Assembly: GCA_034401795.1 (NCBI GenBank)
Contig: CM067366.1
Location: forward strand, 78,979,470-79,043,469
Direction of reading: 5' to 3'
DNA: 64,000 nucleotides
From: Chaetoderma sp. LZ-2023a
Lineage: Eukaryota > Mollusca > Caudofoveata > Chaetodermatida > Chaetodermatidae
Shown: in pieces, positions 1-11,226 of the stretch
Layout of the letters: every line of letters begins with the position of its first letter
Position numbering within the stretch: position 1 is the first letter of the stretch
The notes under the pieces: model-generated
What the model was told of the DNA's origin: nothing
What the model saw: the letters and a program-made list of their open reading frames with translations, nothing else
Database searches by the model: none
Program-made: the position numbers and the translations under genes

Positions 1-216
1 CACAGATTAATTTCTAAATCCATTTAAGCAATGTATTTGAATCTCTATTAAGAGACCATCTGCCTTAGGAGACCACCTTTTAATTCTCCCATGGGAGGTC
101 TATCAATGCAGGTTTGAAAGTATGTCATCAATTTGGTTTGTTAGCACTGATGTCATCCATTTTCAAATAAACATTTTTCAAGATCACTTTTGATTAAGCA
201 AATAAGAATGCTTGCA

Positions 217-547
217 TAGTCAATGTCCATTTGCAGGTTAAGAGACTCTTTAAAAAAAATTTCTACTGGAATGACTGGCTAAGTTTTCTAAAATAGTCTT
301 CTCTTGACTGGCAAATGGACATTTCTCAACAGAACTGCAAAATCAACCTCTGCAGTGGTACCGAGGAATGGTCACTTGCAGCACAATAGAAAAGTAATTT
401 TTGTAAATTTATCACACGAATGACTTGCTCGCATGCCAGTCATTCCAGTTGTAAATTTTCAAAAATAGTCCTCTCTCTACCTGCAAATGAACATTCAATT
501 AAGCAAATATTTACATTTTTATCAAATTTAGCCATTATAGCATTAAA
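217..547. repeat. Degenerate copies of hairpin MITE family A
   Basis: Two damaged, overlapping copies of the palindromic repeat that recurs through this window. Recognisable pieces are the TGGAATGACTGGCT / CCAGTCATTCCA stem and the outer arms TCCATTTGCAGG and AAATGGACATT. The TTAA ends seen in better copies are not intact here. Confidence 0.6.
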
Positions 548-1046
548 GCAGTGATCTGTATGTGAAAAAGGCCTTCAGATCACAGAATCAGTGGTAATTT
601 CTAGCCCTATTGAGATGATCCATTGTTGGCCAGTAGGATCCAAGCAAATTAGTTCCAAAATTATCATAAACTTACCTTACTGTTGTCTTGTTTAAAAAAA
701 TTTAATTTGGACAACCAGATAATGAGTAGTAGTCTTTTAACACATTAACCTCTATATGCCAGAAAACAAGATGTTTTATATATGATGTATGCAATGCCCT
801 GTTCAATATTTTGAGACCAAATTGACTGTGAGTTATTGTTGCTTCCTATGCCTTATTAGTTTGAAGTTATTCAAGAGCTTTCATGTATATATGTCTAGAA
901 ATTGAGACATGGGCATTACATATGTTAAAGTGTTAAAAGAAAAAGTTGACAGATGGAAAGTGACCACCGCATAAGCTCAGCCCGCCCAACCCCTTCTGGA
1001 CAGTTCAGCTAATAATGTGTCTGATCTGTTTTCTAATTATTTTACA
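548..1046. other. Non-coding stretch, nothing recognised
   Basis: AT-rich sequence with no long open frame. I see no RNA gene or repeat boundary. It ends in a pyrimidine-rich TTTTACAG at 1040-1047 that could be a splice acceptor. Confidence 0.5.
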
Positions 1047-1070
1047 GGTACCTCCTGTAAGCACCTGTAA

Positions 1071-1274
1071 GGTACTGTTTCAAATTTGTTCAACTTTGAC
1101 ACTCCATCTACACCATATGCCAAGGGAAGACAAGAAAGTACACAAAGAAATAGGAAACTAGTTACGGATGTGATGGGTGCCAGTCTAGATATTGGAAATG
1201 AAGTCCTCAGGGAGACAATGGAGGAAGGTGAAAGTACTTCATCTATCAATGACAATCACTTCCTGTGTGGTTAG
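1071..1274 (+). CDS. Possible 3'-terminal exon of an unrecognised gene
   Basis: An open frame of about 68 codons runs from 1071 to a TAG stop at 1274. Its composition is coding-like, rich in Ser, Glu, Asn and Asp, with segments such as NFDTPSTPYAKGRQ and VTDVMGASLDIGNEVL, and a C-terminus ending NHFLCG. No Met opens it, so it would have to be the 3' end of a spliced gene. The best upstream acceptor (TTTTACAG, exon from 1048) reads into a TAA at 1068 in this frame. Only a weak AG at 1070-1071 would keep it open. I do not recognise the family; it may be an exon remnant or chance. Confidence 0.25.
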   Translation, partial: GTVSNLFNFDTPSTPYAKGRQESTQRNRKLVTDVMGASLDIGNEVLRETMEEGESTSSINDNHFLCG

Positions 1275-1390
1275 CTGTCAAGTATGACCTTCTTTCTGAC
1301 AGAGTTTGTATTCGATAGAGAGATTTCACGACAATCTTGATGCAATCAAATTTAATACAGGCTTTGATAATTATGACCATTTTATGCGCA

Positions 1391-1855
1391 GTTAAGACTT
1401 GTGAATGATATTTGCTCAATTATGACTTGTGAATGATAATACATGTATTTGCTCAATTAAGACTTATGAGTGATGAAATCTACTTAATTGTGACATATTA
1501 GAGATGAAATTTTCTCAACTGTGAGCTAGAAATGCTGAAATTTGCCCAATTGTGACTTTTCAATAATAATATTTGCTCAGTTATGACTTGTGAATGATAA
1601 TATTTGCTCAGTTGTGGCCTGTGAATGATAGTATTTGCTCAGTTGTGACTTATGAATGATGATATTTGCTTAATTGTGACTTATGAGTGATATTATTTGC
1701 TTACTTCTGCCTTATGAGTGATGAAATTTGCTTAATTGTGACATGTTAGTGATGAAATTTGCTCAGGTGTGATTTATAAGTGATGAAATTTTCACAACTG
1801 TGAGCTAGAAGTGATGAAATTTTCCAAATTGTCACATATGAATGATAATATTTGC
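1391..1855. repeat. Diverged flank of the 31-bp minisatellite
   Basis: About 15 poorly conserved monomers with the pattern ATTTGCTCAATTGTGACTT followed by GTGAATGATGA-like sequence. They grade into the homogeneous array to the right, the usual picture of an old array edge no longer homogenised. Confidence 0.75.
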
Positions 1856-3092
1856 TCAGGTATGACTTGTGAATGATATTTAATCAATTGAGACTTATGA
1901 ATGATGATATTTAATCAATTGAGTCTTGTGAATAATGATATTTAATCAATTGAGTCTTGTGAATAATGATATTTAATCAATTGAGACTTGTGAATGATGA
2001 TATTTAATAAATTGAGACTTGTGAATGATGGTATTTAATCAATTGAGACTTGTGAATGGTGATAATTAATCAATTGAGTCTTGTGAATACTGATATTTAA
2101 TCAATTGAGACTTGTGAATGATGGTATTTAATCAATTGAGACTTGTGAATAATGAAATTTAATCAATTGAGACTTGTGAATGATGATATTTAATCAATTG
2201 AGACTTGTGATCAAGGTGTTTAATCAATTGAGACTTGTGAATGATGGTATTTAATCAATTGAGACTTGTGAATGGTGATAATTAATCAATTGAGTCTTGT
2301 GAATACTGATATTTAATCAATTGAGACTTGTGAATGATGGTATTTAATCAATTGAGACTTGTGAATGATGGTGTTTAATCAATTGAGACTTGTGAATGAT
2401 GGTATTTAATCAATTGAGACTTGTGAATGATGGTGTTTAATCAATTGAGACTTGTGAATGATGGTGTTTAATCAATTGAGACTTGTGAATGATGGTATTT
2501 AATCAATTGAGACTTGTGAATGGTGATAATTAATCAATTGAGTCTTGTGAATACTGATATTTAATCAATTGAGACTTGTGAATGATGGTATTTAATCAAT
2601 TGAGACTTGTGAATAATGATATTTAATCAATTGAGACTTGTGAATGATGGTATTTAATCAATTGAGACTTGTGAATGGTGATAATTAATCAATTGAGTCT
2701 TGTGAATAATGATATTTAATCAATTGAGACTTGTGAATGATGGTATTTAATCAATTGAGACTTGTGAATAATGATATTTAATCAATTGTGACTTGTGAAT
2801 AATGATATTTAATCAATTGAGACTTGTGAATGATGATATTTAATCAAGTGAGTCTTGTGAATAATGAAATTTAATCAATTGAGACTTGTGAATAATGATA
2901 TTTAATCAATTGAGACTTGTGAATGATATTTAATCAATTGAGACTTGTGAATGATGGTATTTAATCAATTGAGACTTGAATGATGATATTTAATCAATTG
3001 AGTCTTGTGAATAATGATATTTAATCAATTGAGTCTTGTGAATAATGGTATTTAATCAATTGAGACTTGTGAATGATGGTATTTAATCAATT
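1856..3092. repeat. 31-bp minisatellite with higher-order structure
   Basis: About 40 head-to-tail monomers of 31 bp built on TTTAATCAATTGAGACTTG plus GTGAATGATGRTA. A marked dimer (AATGGTGATAATTAATC, followed by a GAGTCTTG monomer) begins at 2055, 2271, 2519 and 2674. The spacings are 216, 248 and 155 bp, close to 7, 8 and 5 monomers, so blocks of several monomers have been duplicated together. Some monomers are shortened (for example near 2928 and 2977). No coding potential is seen. Confidence 0.95.
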
Positions 3093-3382
3093 ATGGATCT
3101 ATGAGCCATATCTCAGAAACTGCTTGTCTGATTTTCTAAAATTTTACCACAACAAAGAGTGTGATCTTATACTAGACGTCGCCAATGTTGGCCGGGCATG
3201 ATCTAAAGAAATCCAGATAGTGTGAAAAAATTTAGGAAATCCTATTGGTTTTAAAAACTTGGGGATACTGGCATTTCATTATATAAATAAAGAGTATAGG
3301 CCTATATTCATTATTCCAATGTTTCAGCTCTGTATGTTATAAGGTTAAATATAATTGTATGTTGATCATAGGATGCATCTAT

Positions 3383-3624
3383 TTAACCCTTTAATGGCTA
3401 AATTTAGTCAAGACCTTAATATCAAAACATTTGCTCATTGAATGTCCATTCCCGGGCCAAGAGAAGAGTATTTTTGAAAATGTGCCACTGAAATGACTGT
3501 CTCGGTTATCAAGCAAGGAATTCCAGTGGTACATTTCCAAAGGTTCAGTTCGCTTGTCCTGCAAGTGAGCATTTCTCAAGACCACTCCAGAGGCTGGTTT
3601 TTGTCCTGACCAGTAAACTGTTGA
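3383..3624. mobile_element. Hairpin MITE family A, copy with decayed right end
   Basis: Begins TTAACCCTTTAATGG and carries the internal palindrome (GAATGTCCATT ... GAGCATTTCTCAAG) and the terminal phrase GACCAGTAAA. The right terminus has mutated from GGGTTAA to a TGTTGAA-like sequence. Same family as the copies at 24038, 33785 and 42753. Confidence 0.7.
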
Positions 3625-4664
3625 AAGGCATGCAAGCACGTAGGCAAGCAGGCAGGCAGACAGACATGAAGGTAGATAGATAGAAAGATAGAGTATCCAT
3701 CTCTACCAGCAAGCAATAGGGAAGTAAGCAATAGGGAAGTGAGGCTATGTATAGGCTAGATAGATAGCTAATCGCTACTATGACGTAAATGGTTGCTACT
3801 GCAATACATGATGTGCCACCGTGAGAATAAGATTGGTCATACACAGGGCTGGTGTTGGTGTCGGGGTGGGGAGTAGAAACTATTGTTGTATTTAGTAGGC
3901 CACAACGACCTTTCTTGCTTGATTAATGAAAGTTACCACTACTAAATTCTCCCCATGGACTTTCACCCTCAATAGCTCAGTTCAGAAATTGTAACACATT
4001 TAATACACTTCTACTCTAGCAAAGCATGCATGTAATCGATTGGATTGTATATATTTGGTAGGCCTTATAAAAAGTTTTACATAACGTGGTCTATGCATAC
4101 ATGTATGGGCACTACAACCTGCTGTGATACAATTAACTCAAACAGGTTTTTTTTATCTTTGCCTAGCATATAGGCCTACCATAGCCTCCCTCCCCAGCGC
4201 TAATACTGGTAGAGATGGATACACCGTCAAATTTTTGCCCCCCCCCCCCACCGGCCACCTAATCATGGAGACGCTCCTACTTGTCAATTTACACTATCGC
4301 ATCATTTACAAGTGGATTAAATAACGCACCGATGTCTGATTAGTGATTACTTAACAGCGGCGACATTTATGTCTCGGTCCGAAGGTGATGCCTTAAATCA
4401 CGGAAACGTAGAACGACGTTTGAAAATGTCGAGTTTGGACACTATTAAAGTCATTGTTAAATATATATTGCCAATAATGATACGGCATTAAACAAAGCAA
4501 CTACAATCAGCGTTTATACGAACTATAACTACTTAAATAGACAAGATACGAATAACAAAAGTACATTACTCGCGTAATGGTAAACATGACCGCATTAGAG
4601 AGGATGCCTCACAACGCACCAACGCCGCCTGGCGGCTGTTGCAGCGGTGCGCCCCATTGAATCA
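3625..4664. other. Intergenic stretch with simple repeats
   Basis: Contains a GATA-rich tract near 3672-3770, a poly-C run near 4239-4250, and otherwise unremarkable AT-rich sequence. Open frames here are short and have no recognisable domain. Confidence 0.5.
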
Positions 4665-4960
4665 TTACTTACTTAGGTTCCTTCTGACCGCAGGCCTAAG
4701 CCTCTATGGTCAGATCATCATCATGATACAGTGCTCTGTCCCTTCCGGATTCCAATGGTGCGGTGTAGTTATATATTGATGGTTGGTCTTTCCAATGTCT
4801 GTCGAGGCGAACCTTAAATCATATAATGTGTTAACCGATGGCGCTTCTACAACATGTTCTGGTAACTTGTTCCATACTTTTACAGCCCGAACTGCAAAAC
4901 AATTTCTCCTCAATTCTAACTTTCCTATTACCGTATTTATTCTAATTATACTGCCGGGTG
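4665..4960 (-). pseudogene. CR1-like non-LTR retrotransposon, C-terminal remnant
   Basis: On the - strand the frame around 4913-4710 reads RRNCFAVRAVKVWNKLP followed by EHVVEAPSVN. This is the short block that ends the reverse transcriptase ORF of CR1/L2/Jockey-type elements (R..F..R.V..WN.LP..VV.A.S.N). The 3' side ends near 4665 in an AAGTAAGT-type tail, typical of CR1 3' ends. Only the last hundred or so codons remain, a normal 5'-truncated insertion. The family assignment rests on this one motif. Confidence 0.6.
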
Positions 4961-5195
4961 GTCATCAAAGGGGCCGGGTTAATTAGGGTGGAAAGTTTGA
5001 AAAAAGTACCACGAAATTAGAACGGCTTTCTGTCACCTTGAATCAGTATATAATTATAGTATTCCATGCAACTTCTGCTAAATATGCTCAAATATTCATA
5101 AAAACTACTCGGTTCACATTAGATTTATTCAGAGGCTTTATTTTGGACATAAAGGTGACATTTAGTGAAGCTAGGAACAAACGATTTATCCGTTG

Positions 5196-5504
5196 TTAAA
5201 TTGGATGGAGGCGCATTTGTAATGCGTTCACTGATCCATCGGAAAATATGCCATAGCCATATCTCGGCTTATAATTCACGTTAGCAGTTCTATCACCGAA
5301 CGGCAAAATACTGATCAGAAACAATTTAGGCATTGTTAGAATTGACTGGAGGCGCATTTGTGATGCGTTCAGTGATACATTAGAAAATTTATAGCCGTAT
5401 TTTAATGCCAGTTCAACAACATCGTTAGATGCTGTGTCATTGAACGACAGGATAAGCTGAAGAAAAAAGAGGTTTTTTGCGCATGTAATCACGAAAATGA
5501 GCAA
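5196..5504 (-). CDS. Small ORF with two internal 45-residue repeats, function unknown
   Basis: A 102-codon frame starts with a hydrophobic stretch (MLIFVITCAKNLFFLQLILS) that resembles a signal peptide. It contains two related blocks, one ending KYGYKFSNVSLNASQMRLQS and one ending RYGYGIFSDGSVNALQMRLH. At DNA level the blocks are a tandem duplication of about 140 bp (shared GGAGGCGCATTTGT.ATGCGTTCA at 5209 and 5351). A duplication that stays in frame suggests past coding use, but I recognise no domain, and no splice context or promoter was identified. It may be an exon or a repeat fragment. Confidence 0.25.
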   Translation of the reverse strand: MLIFVITCAKNLFFLQLILSFNDTASNDVVELALKYGYKFSNVSLNASQMRLQSILTMPKLFLISILPFGDRTANVNYKPRYGYGIFSDGSVNALQMRLHPI

Positions 5505-7337
5505 AATGTTGCTGTATATTTTATATTTCCTGGATGTTTTTCTTCTTTAAAGACGACAGCAGAAGATTTAATGTTTCTTACTATTAGTAATTTAGTGGGG
5601 GTTTTCACCATTCTCAAAAACATGGGGACGGTATAATTGAGAGGGGCGCGAAAATATTTGTCCCATTTTTTTCCTCAGAATTTTTCGTCAGAATCACAAA
5701 ATTCAGAGCTGAAAATGTGATTTTATGGATCGGGAATCAGTCGGGAATAACGATCGCATTCTAACATGTCTATAATGGTACTAATAGATCGTTGAAATGC
5801 CTTACTACTGTCTAAATACTGTGTTATACCTTTATTAAATATCATAGTGTTGTAAAATGATCAAATAAACCATCATTCAACTTTTTTACAACGCCATTGT
5901 TTCCTGTAATTTGTTCTAAGTTATATATATAAGGGGAGGTTACTCTTGTCTTCCCAAGTTGAACATAGAGATGTTTAAAATCCATAGATTGCTACACAGA
6001 TACGGACATAAATGTGTTAAAAAAATAATGATAGGGCCGATGTTTTTCAAGGCGATCTAGCATTTACATAGATATAGAAAGGAATGTTTTCTATGTGCTA
6101 AATGTTATTGTATTGTATTGAGTAAAGATCACACATTGATCAATTACTTTATTTAATTGACATTCAATCGTCATCCACTTACCCCCACCCCACCCGCACT
6201 CAAACCCTACCCACAATTGATCACTGTCGATTTTGTAAACGTCAGGCGGTCAGCTCTATCACCTTTGTTTATTGTACTTCTGACCGCGTTAATCCACCCA
6301 CCCCGCCCCACCACCTGACTACACTGCCTGTGAACCGAGTATTGAAACCACTCATCTACTGCGTCGCCATATGTGATTGATCAAAATCTCATGGGCTCGC
6401 CTTTGATATAATTATCAAAATAATTACCGGCACTGTTAGTGAGCCAAAATGGATTTGAGTAGGTTTTTTTTATTAAAATAGATTTTATTCTCTCAAGTAT
6501 CAGCGCACAACTCATATTTTATGAATTGAAACAAAATAAATATGCAATTTTTATGTTCTAACGACCATTTATGTTAATGAGCACTGCTCAAATCAAATTC
6601 GGATTCTAACCTGTTCTGATGGAAACTATATTTGTATTTTTATATCGTTTTATATCGTTCAATAAAGTTTAATACAAAATATTTGCTAAAAGTGTATGCA
6701 AATGATATTCCCGTGATTAAACAACAGAGTAACGCACGCCACAAATGGGATTTTATAAGGAAAGCGTATTCGACACGCAGTAAGTCATTGATTCTTTTGT
6801 TACCAGTTTTCGTTCACATGTCTCTCAATCTTACTGCGCACTATACACGGAAAGAAGGTTTTTTCAGGCCAATTTTGGTCAAATTTAGGGGTGCGCACTA
6901 TCCACGATAGCGCAATATACACGGAAATTAACGGTAGATTGAAGACGTTAGCTATGTTTTGGGAAATGCTATGATGCAGATGGGTGTTCCCCGCATCGGC
7001 TGGGGTGTGCTGCCTACACTCATGGTCACGCCCTGCTGCGCCTAGCATTTGTTTGCATGTTCACTTGTGGAGGCCGTGTTTGGTCTAATTGCTATTGTTT
7101 TCATTCTCTGTGCTCATCGCCATGCAACCACAAAGTGCGGACGTGGAAGCGGCGATTATCTACCGGTAATTGGAATCGCTACCGAGCATGTTCTTGTCTA
7201 TGCAGGGGCTACTCCAAAATCAGTCCACTGTATTTGCAGAATTGCAGTATGACTTTGTGATGGTCTGATAAGCATATGGCCTGTTCAATGTGTTTTCGCT
7301 ATCCGGGTCTCCTCTAAGCTAGTGTCTCTTTATGCAA
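5505..7337. other. Intergenic stretch without recognised genes
   Basis: AT-rich, with C-rich patches near 6180-6310. Near 6836-6940 the phrase GCGCACTATACACGG is repeated in altered form (GCGCACTATCCACG, GCGCAATATACACGG), probably the end of an old DNA element. No gene is supported. Confidence 0.45.
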
Positions 7338-7502
7338 ATCATGTTTAGTCAAAATCATAGCATTTCTTTGAAATGCTTGTCTAGTTTACGTTTGAAGGAT
7401 TTAATCATTGACGCGTCTCTAACTGTTGCTGGCAGTGAATTCCATTAGGATACCACTCTGTTAGAGAGAAAGTATTTGCGAATATCCTTAGTGCTGCGTT
7501 TT

Positions 7503-7537
<35 letters not shown>

Positions 7538-7648
7538 GTCATAGAATGTCTCTGTGGACTCGGGCTGGTATTCAGCCTCTATGTCCACTGCATCTTCCTG
7601 CACGATCAATCTGCGTGTCGTCTTTATCTTGATTCGCACCCCTCCCAT
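7338..7648 (-). pseudogene. Non-LTR retrotransposon RT C-terminus (left arm copy)
   Basis: Read on the - strand, the outer edge of the arm encodes IRKYFLSNRVVS, a stop, then WNSLPATVRDAS and SFKRKLDKHFKEML-stop. This is the classic C-terminal block of CR1/Jockey-like reverse transcriptases. An in-frame TAA and a (GAT)n run encoding poly-Met show it is dead. The same fragment is present, inverted, in the right arm. Confidence 0.65.
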
Positions 7649-9068
7649 AGGTTTACTATGGGAGATCGATTTGCCACAAAATCTGGTTAAAACACTATAA
7701 ATTAAATAAAATTATCTATAACGTTTTCAATGTGTACAACATTTTAATAAGTACGGCAATACTTCTGTGATGCTTTTTTCATCATATGAAGAAAGTGGTA
7801 ACGTTAAATAACAGAAACAAACACGAGTTACCGCTTTTCGTAAGGGGTAAGAATAAGGATATAGCCTGCATGTTAGGGGTGTAATGATTCATCGATGCAT
7901 CATGATACACATGCGAACGATACAATTTTCTACTTCGAATAATACTTACCAGATGTACTATTATGATAATGCCTATTATCTAGTCTAGCTCAAAATAAAC
8001 AATTAAAACTCTGCACTTGCCTGGTCCTGCCCATACTGTGTCCGGGAATTACCATAGCCACAGGTACCGAGTCAATTCTGAATCACAGTCAGATTCGTCT
8101 ATTTTGCTCTCGTTGCTTAGTCACGTTTTTGAGCTCTCTAAAATTTTCAATTTTCTATGGAGTTTAACAGTTTCTGTGTGAATCATTGTTGGAAGCATGG
8201 AAGTTAAAGGACAATCATCACATGGGCAGGTTGTATCAATCTAGAATTTATACTTCTCCTTCGATCAATACTCACCATTCTGTTACTTCTGATATACAGC
8301 TGGCCCTGACAGCGGCTCTAGGATTATAGACTTAGAAAGCTTTACCGACTCCTGGGAACCGGGTACTCGGCTCCCAACTGCCGAGTACCCGTTTACCATA
8401 GAGCTCATTCTTGTTTGCATAGCGACAAGAGCAATACATGCTTTTTGCATTAAGGATTTTAGTGTTTTAAAATAATCTAAGTCTTTAATCAGTGATAGTT
8501 TGTGTGTTCTGAAAGGATTAACTAAGGACTATGGAGAATACCGCCCAAGACAACCAGGTTGTATTGTTCTTTATTATCCATAGTTAAAAGACTTAGGTCT
8601 CTAAATTTCGTTGTGTCGCATGTTCCAATTTCTGTCCCCATAGAATCTGGGACGTGTGCTAACAACGATATATGCCAGACGATCGCCTTCTTTAAACCCC
8701 AACAGGCGATCGGCAGATATGAAAATAGGTGTTTGCTACGGTATTTCTAACACAAATATCGGCTGACGTCGTTCTCCGTAGAATCCGAGCGGGTGATGTC
8801 ACACCCGGTCGCTCGGATGTTTATGTGAAGAAAAATTTTTTCATTAATTCGCGCATCTTATTCTGGGTGCTGCGTACTAAAAATGGTACCGGAAACTTTA
8901 GAATGATCAAGTTTACGTGCGATCACGATCGGTTTGCAATGATCGGTGGTTTCAAAATTCTTGAGTAGATGTGTGGTCTGCGGTTTTACCGTGTGAGACA
9001 GCAGTTTTGTTATACATTTTGTTGTTTTCTTCACATATCGTGCTGCGTTCGTTAGGAGTATAATTTAT
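7338..9068. repeat. Left arm of a 1.73-kb inverted repeat
   Basis: Reverse complement of 11223-12950 almost base for base. I noted about six substitutions plus a 3-bp difference in the internal ATC/GAT microsatellite. The arm contains, from outside in, a CR1-like RT C-terminus (- strand, 7338-7500), the ATC microsatellite at 7502-7537, a hAT-like terminus at 7874, and several small palindromes, for example GGGTACTCGGC...GCCGAGTACCC near 8365 and ATCCGAGCGGGTG...CGCTCGGAT near 8780. No short target duplication is visible outside the arms. Confidence 0.95.
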
Positions 9069-9325
9069 GTTGATTAGTAAATATACCCTGAATGCTATGC
9101 GATATGATTCCTGGAGCCGTTACACATCCTGGAGGATCTATTATGGGTGTGTTGTGCCCGCCGCGTACTTGTCGTCATAATCAATGCGATCGTTGTTGTA
9201 ACGTGGCGGTGTGGGGTGCGGGGAGGTTACGGTTAATTTATGAGTCAAATTATTTGAAAATTAATTGTCTGCCTTCCATCCGGGTCTCGTTCCGCTTGTT
9301 TATTGTAGGTTTGTGCTTATTTTAT
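9069..9325. other. Spacer sequence upstream of gag remnant
   Basis: Left part of the unique centre of the inverted repeat. It ends in TTTTATAG (AG at 9326-9327), which aligns with splice-acceptor-like sites just before gag in the other DIRS elements of this window. Confidence 0.5.
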
Positions 9326-9327
9326 AG

Positions 9328-11226
9328 GCCAAGCCAGCCCCGCCATCATGTGACGACTGCCATAAGTTTGTCCGTGTAATGTTCAAGGACCATGTCTGTT
9401 TTATGTGTGCCCTGTGTAATATAGATCATAGCTGTAATGTTTGTGCAGTGTGGTCCGTCGAAACAATGGTTAAGTTCCTTGCCCAGAAGGACTTGGCTGG
9501 GTCTGACGCGGGGTCAGGCGGTCCGAGAGTAAATCGTGGAGCGCCCGGTTCGGCCGGTGCGGGTGCTCCACGTCCCCAGCTGGAGGTGGCGGAGATGGCA
9601 CCGCCGGCGTGGTTTGGTCCGGCTCTGCAGGGTTTTTCTGCATAGCGTTCTGACCACGCTGGTGTCGTCCCTGCTACCAAAGGTTGGGGGGCAGTTTCTC
9701 CCCATGCCTGGTACGGATCCTGTCCTCGGACAGGATTCTGGACTGGTTACCAGGGGGCCGTCTCGTACGGCCCCCTGGCAGTCCCGTCTGGCTTCGGCCA
9801 GACGGGTTTCTGTTTCTCTGCGGCCACCTCCGGGTGGTCCAGTAGCGGTGGCCGGTCCGTCAGGTGTGGGAGCCGTCCGCCAGGACGGTTCCACGGTTGA
9901 CTCGTCTGAAGACGAGGAGGCCGAGGAGGAGAGGTTGCTGCGGCCCGTGAAGCCGCAGGTGGAGAATATGGAGGTTGATTCCATCCTAGACGGAACCGGC
10001 CTCCATTTGTCTGGTTTGGCGCAAGCCAGGTCAGCGGCTCCGCCTGTGGCTGAGGCAAATCCGTTACCGTGCACCGGTTCCGTGCGGCTTGGTTTGGCAC
10101 CAGCCGTCACGGGAACGGGTGTGCCGGGCCGGGCGTCGTACTCACCTATCTCGCCTGGTCCGGCAGTCGGACGTGGGGTGCCGTGGGCGCCCGTGTCCGG
10201 CTATGGTTCCGCGACTGCTACGGGTCCGTACGGTTTTCCGTGCGGACCTACCCCATGGACCGGAGTGTTTCATGGGGTGGCGGCGGAACCGTGTGGTACC
10301 GGAGTGCCTGGCGTGTCAGCCGTGGCTCCTTGCTGGGAGGCCGCGGCTGGCAGACCCGTGAGCACGTCAACGGGTGACGTGTTTGCGGGGGTGTCTTCAT
10401 CGGAGATAGATTGGTCAGATGCTCTGGCGTGGCTAGCCAGGGTTGACCCGTCTGTGGTTTCGGCCACGGCCGATGAAGATGCGCCCCGTCCGTCGGTTGC
10501 GTCGATCAGGACGGGGATTTTGCCCGCGGCCCGGATCCAGTCAGTGGGACTGGATCCACGGTTCATAGAATGGTTGGATGCTATTTATAGCAAACAACTG
10601 ATGACCAAGGGTCAGCTCCCTGCGGCCTCCAGGGAGGTGCGGGCAAGATGTCGTATTCCGCGGGGGGAATACGACAGGTATGGTGTAGTCCCGTCGGTCA
10701 CGGAGGATGACCGATGGGTACTGGGCGTCCAGAGTGCCGTGCCGGGTCACCCCGGTCCGGCACTTGTGGACAAGTCTCAGGTACACCAGGAAGAAGTCCT
10801 GTCCCTATGCGATGAGGGTGTGAGGGCAGCGATGAGCGCTGTCAACCACTCTTATCGTCTCCTTCAGTCAGTGTGGGCTGAAGCGGGGCAGGCCACCCTG
10901 TGCCACCTGTGGCGCTTTCATGTGTCAATGACGGCCTGGTGCTGTCGATGGACGCATTGGCAAGGGTGCAAGCGCGTGTGACGAAATCCAGGAGGCAAAT
11001 GGTCATTGACCATATGCGTCCGGCTACGGCAGTCAGGGAGCGTCTCCTTGGGACACCCCTGACAGGGCCTAGCATCTTCGGTGGCCAAGCGTGGGCCATC
11101 TTAGAGGATACCGCCAGTATCGCGCAGAATCGGTTAGCGGTAAACCTACAGCTAGAGCTAGTGCGGCAAGCGCATGCACTAGGGCCTGTGGGGGAAACCG
11201 CTAACGGGACAACCTTCAAAATATAA
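9328..11226 (+). pseudogene. DIRS-type gag remnant inside the inverted repeat (element C)
   Basis: The product would be a Gag-like structural protein. The N-terminus has a Cys/His cluster (C-D-D-C at 9349, then H..C..C and CNVCAVWS) matching the CPSCG...HLC..C...CDVCKQWGG cluster of the full DIRS copies. The C-terminal half (IPRGEYDRYGVVP; LLGTPLTGPSIFGG) aligns with PLDYQRYGVVPKP and LLRTPMTGPGLFGG of those copies. The frame changes twice: 9379-9645, then 9536-10981, then 10900-11226. It is therefore frameshifted, and the last codons and stop lie in the right arm. No RT, RNase H or recombinase follows. GC content is much higher than the flanks. Confidence 0.75.

Noticed and set aside
1856..3092. 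CRISPR-like array of regular 31-bp repeats
   Set aside because: The units are directly adjacent with no unique spacers, and the surrounding DNA is intron-bearing animal sequence. It is a minisatellite.
7445..7648. Poly-methionine protein at 7445-7648 and 12643-12843
   Set aside because: The methionines come from an ATG/CAT microsatellite inserted in a dead non-LTR fragment.
8559..8968. Open frames at 8559-8750 and 8729-8968 and their mirror images at 11323-11732
   Set aside because: They occur twice only because the inverted arms are duplicated. They have no domain or splice context, and palindromic sequence interrupts them.
9514..10110. 198-codon antisense ORF over the element C gag
   Set aside because: It overlaps a recognisable gag in the sense frame. 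High GC reduces stops on both strands, so it is a shadow.
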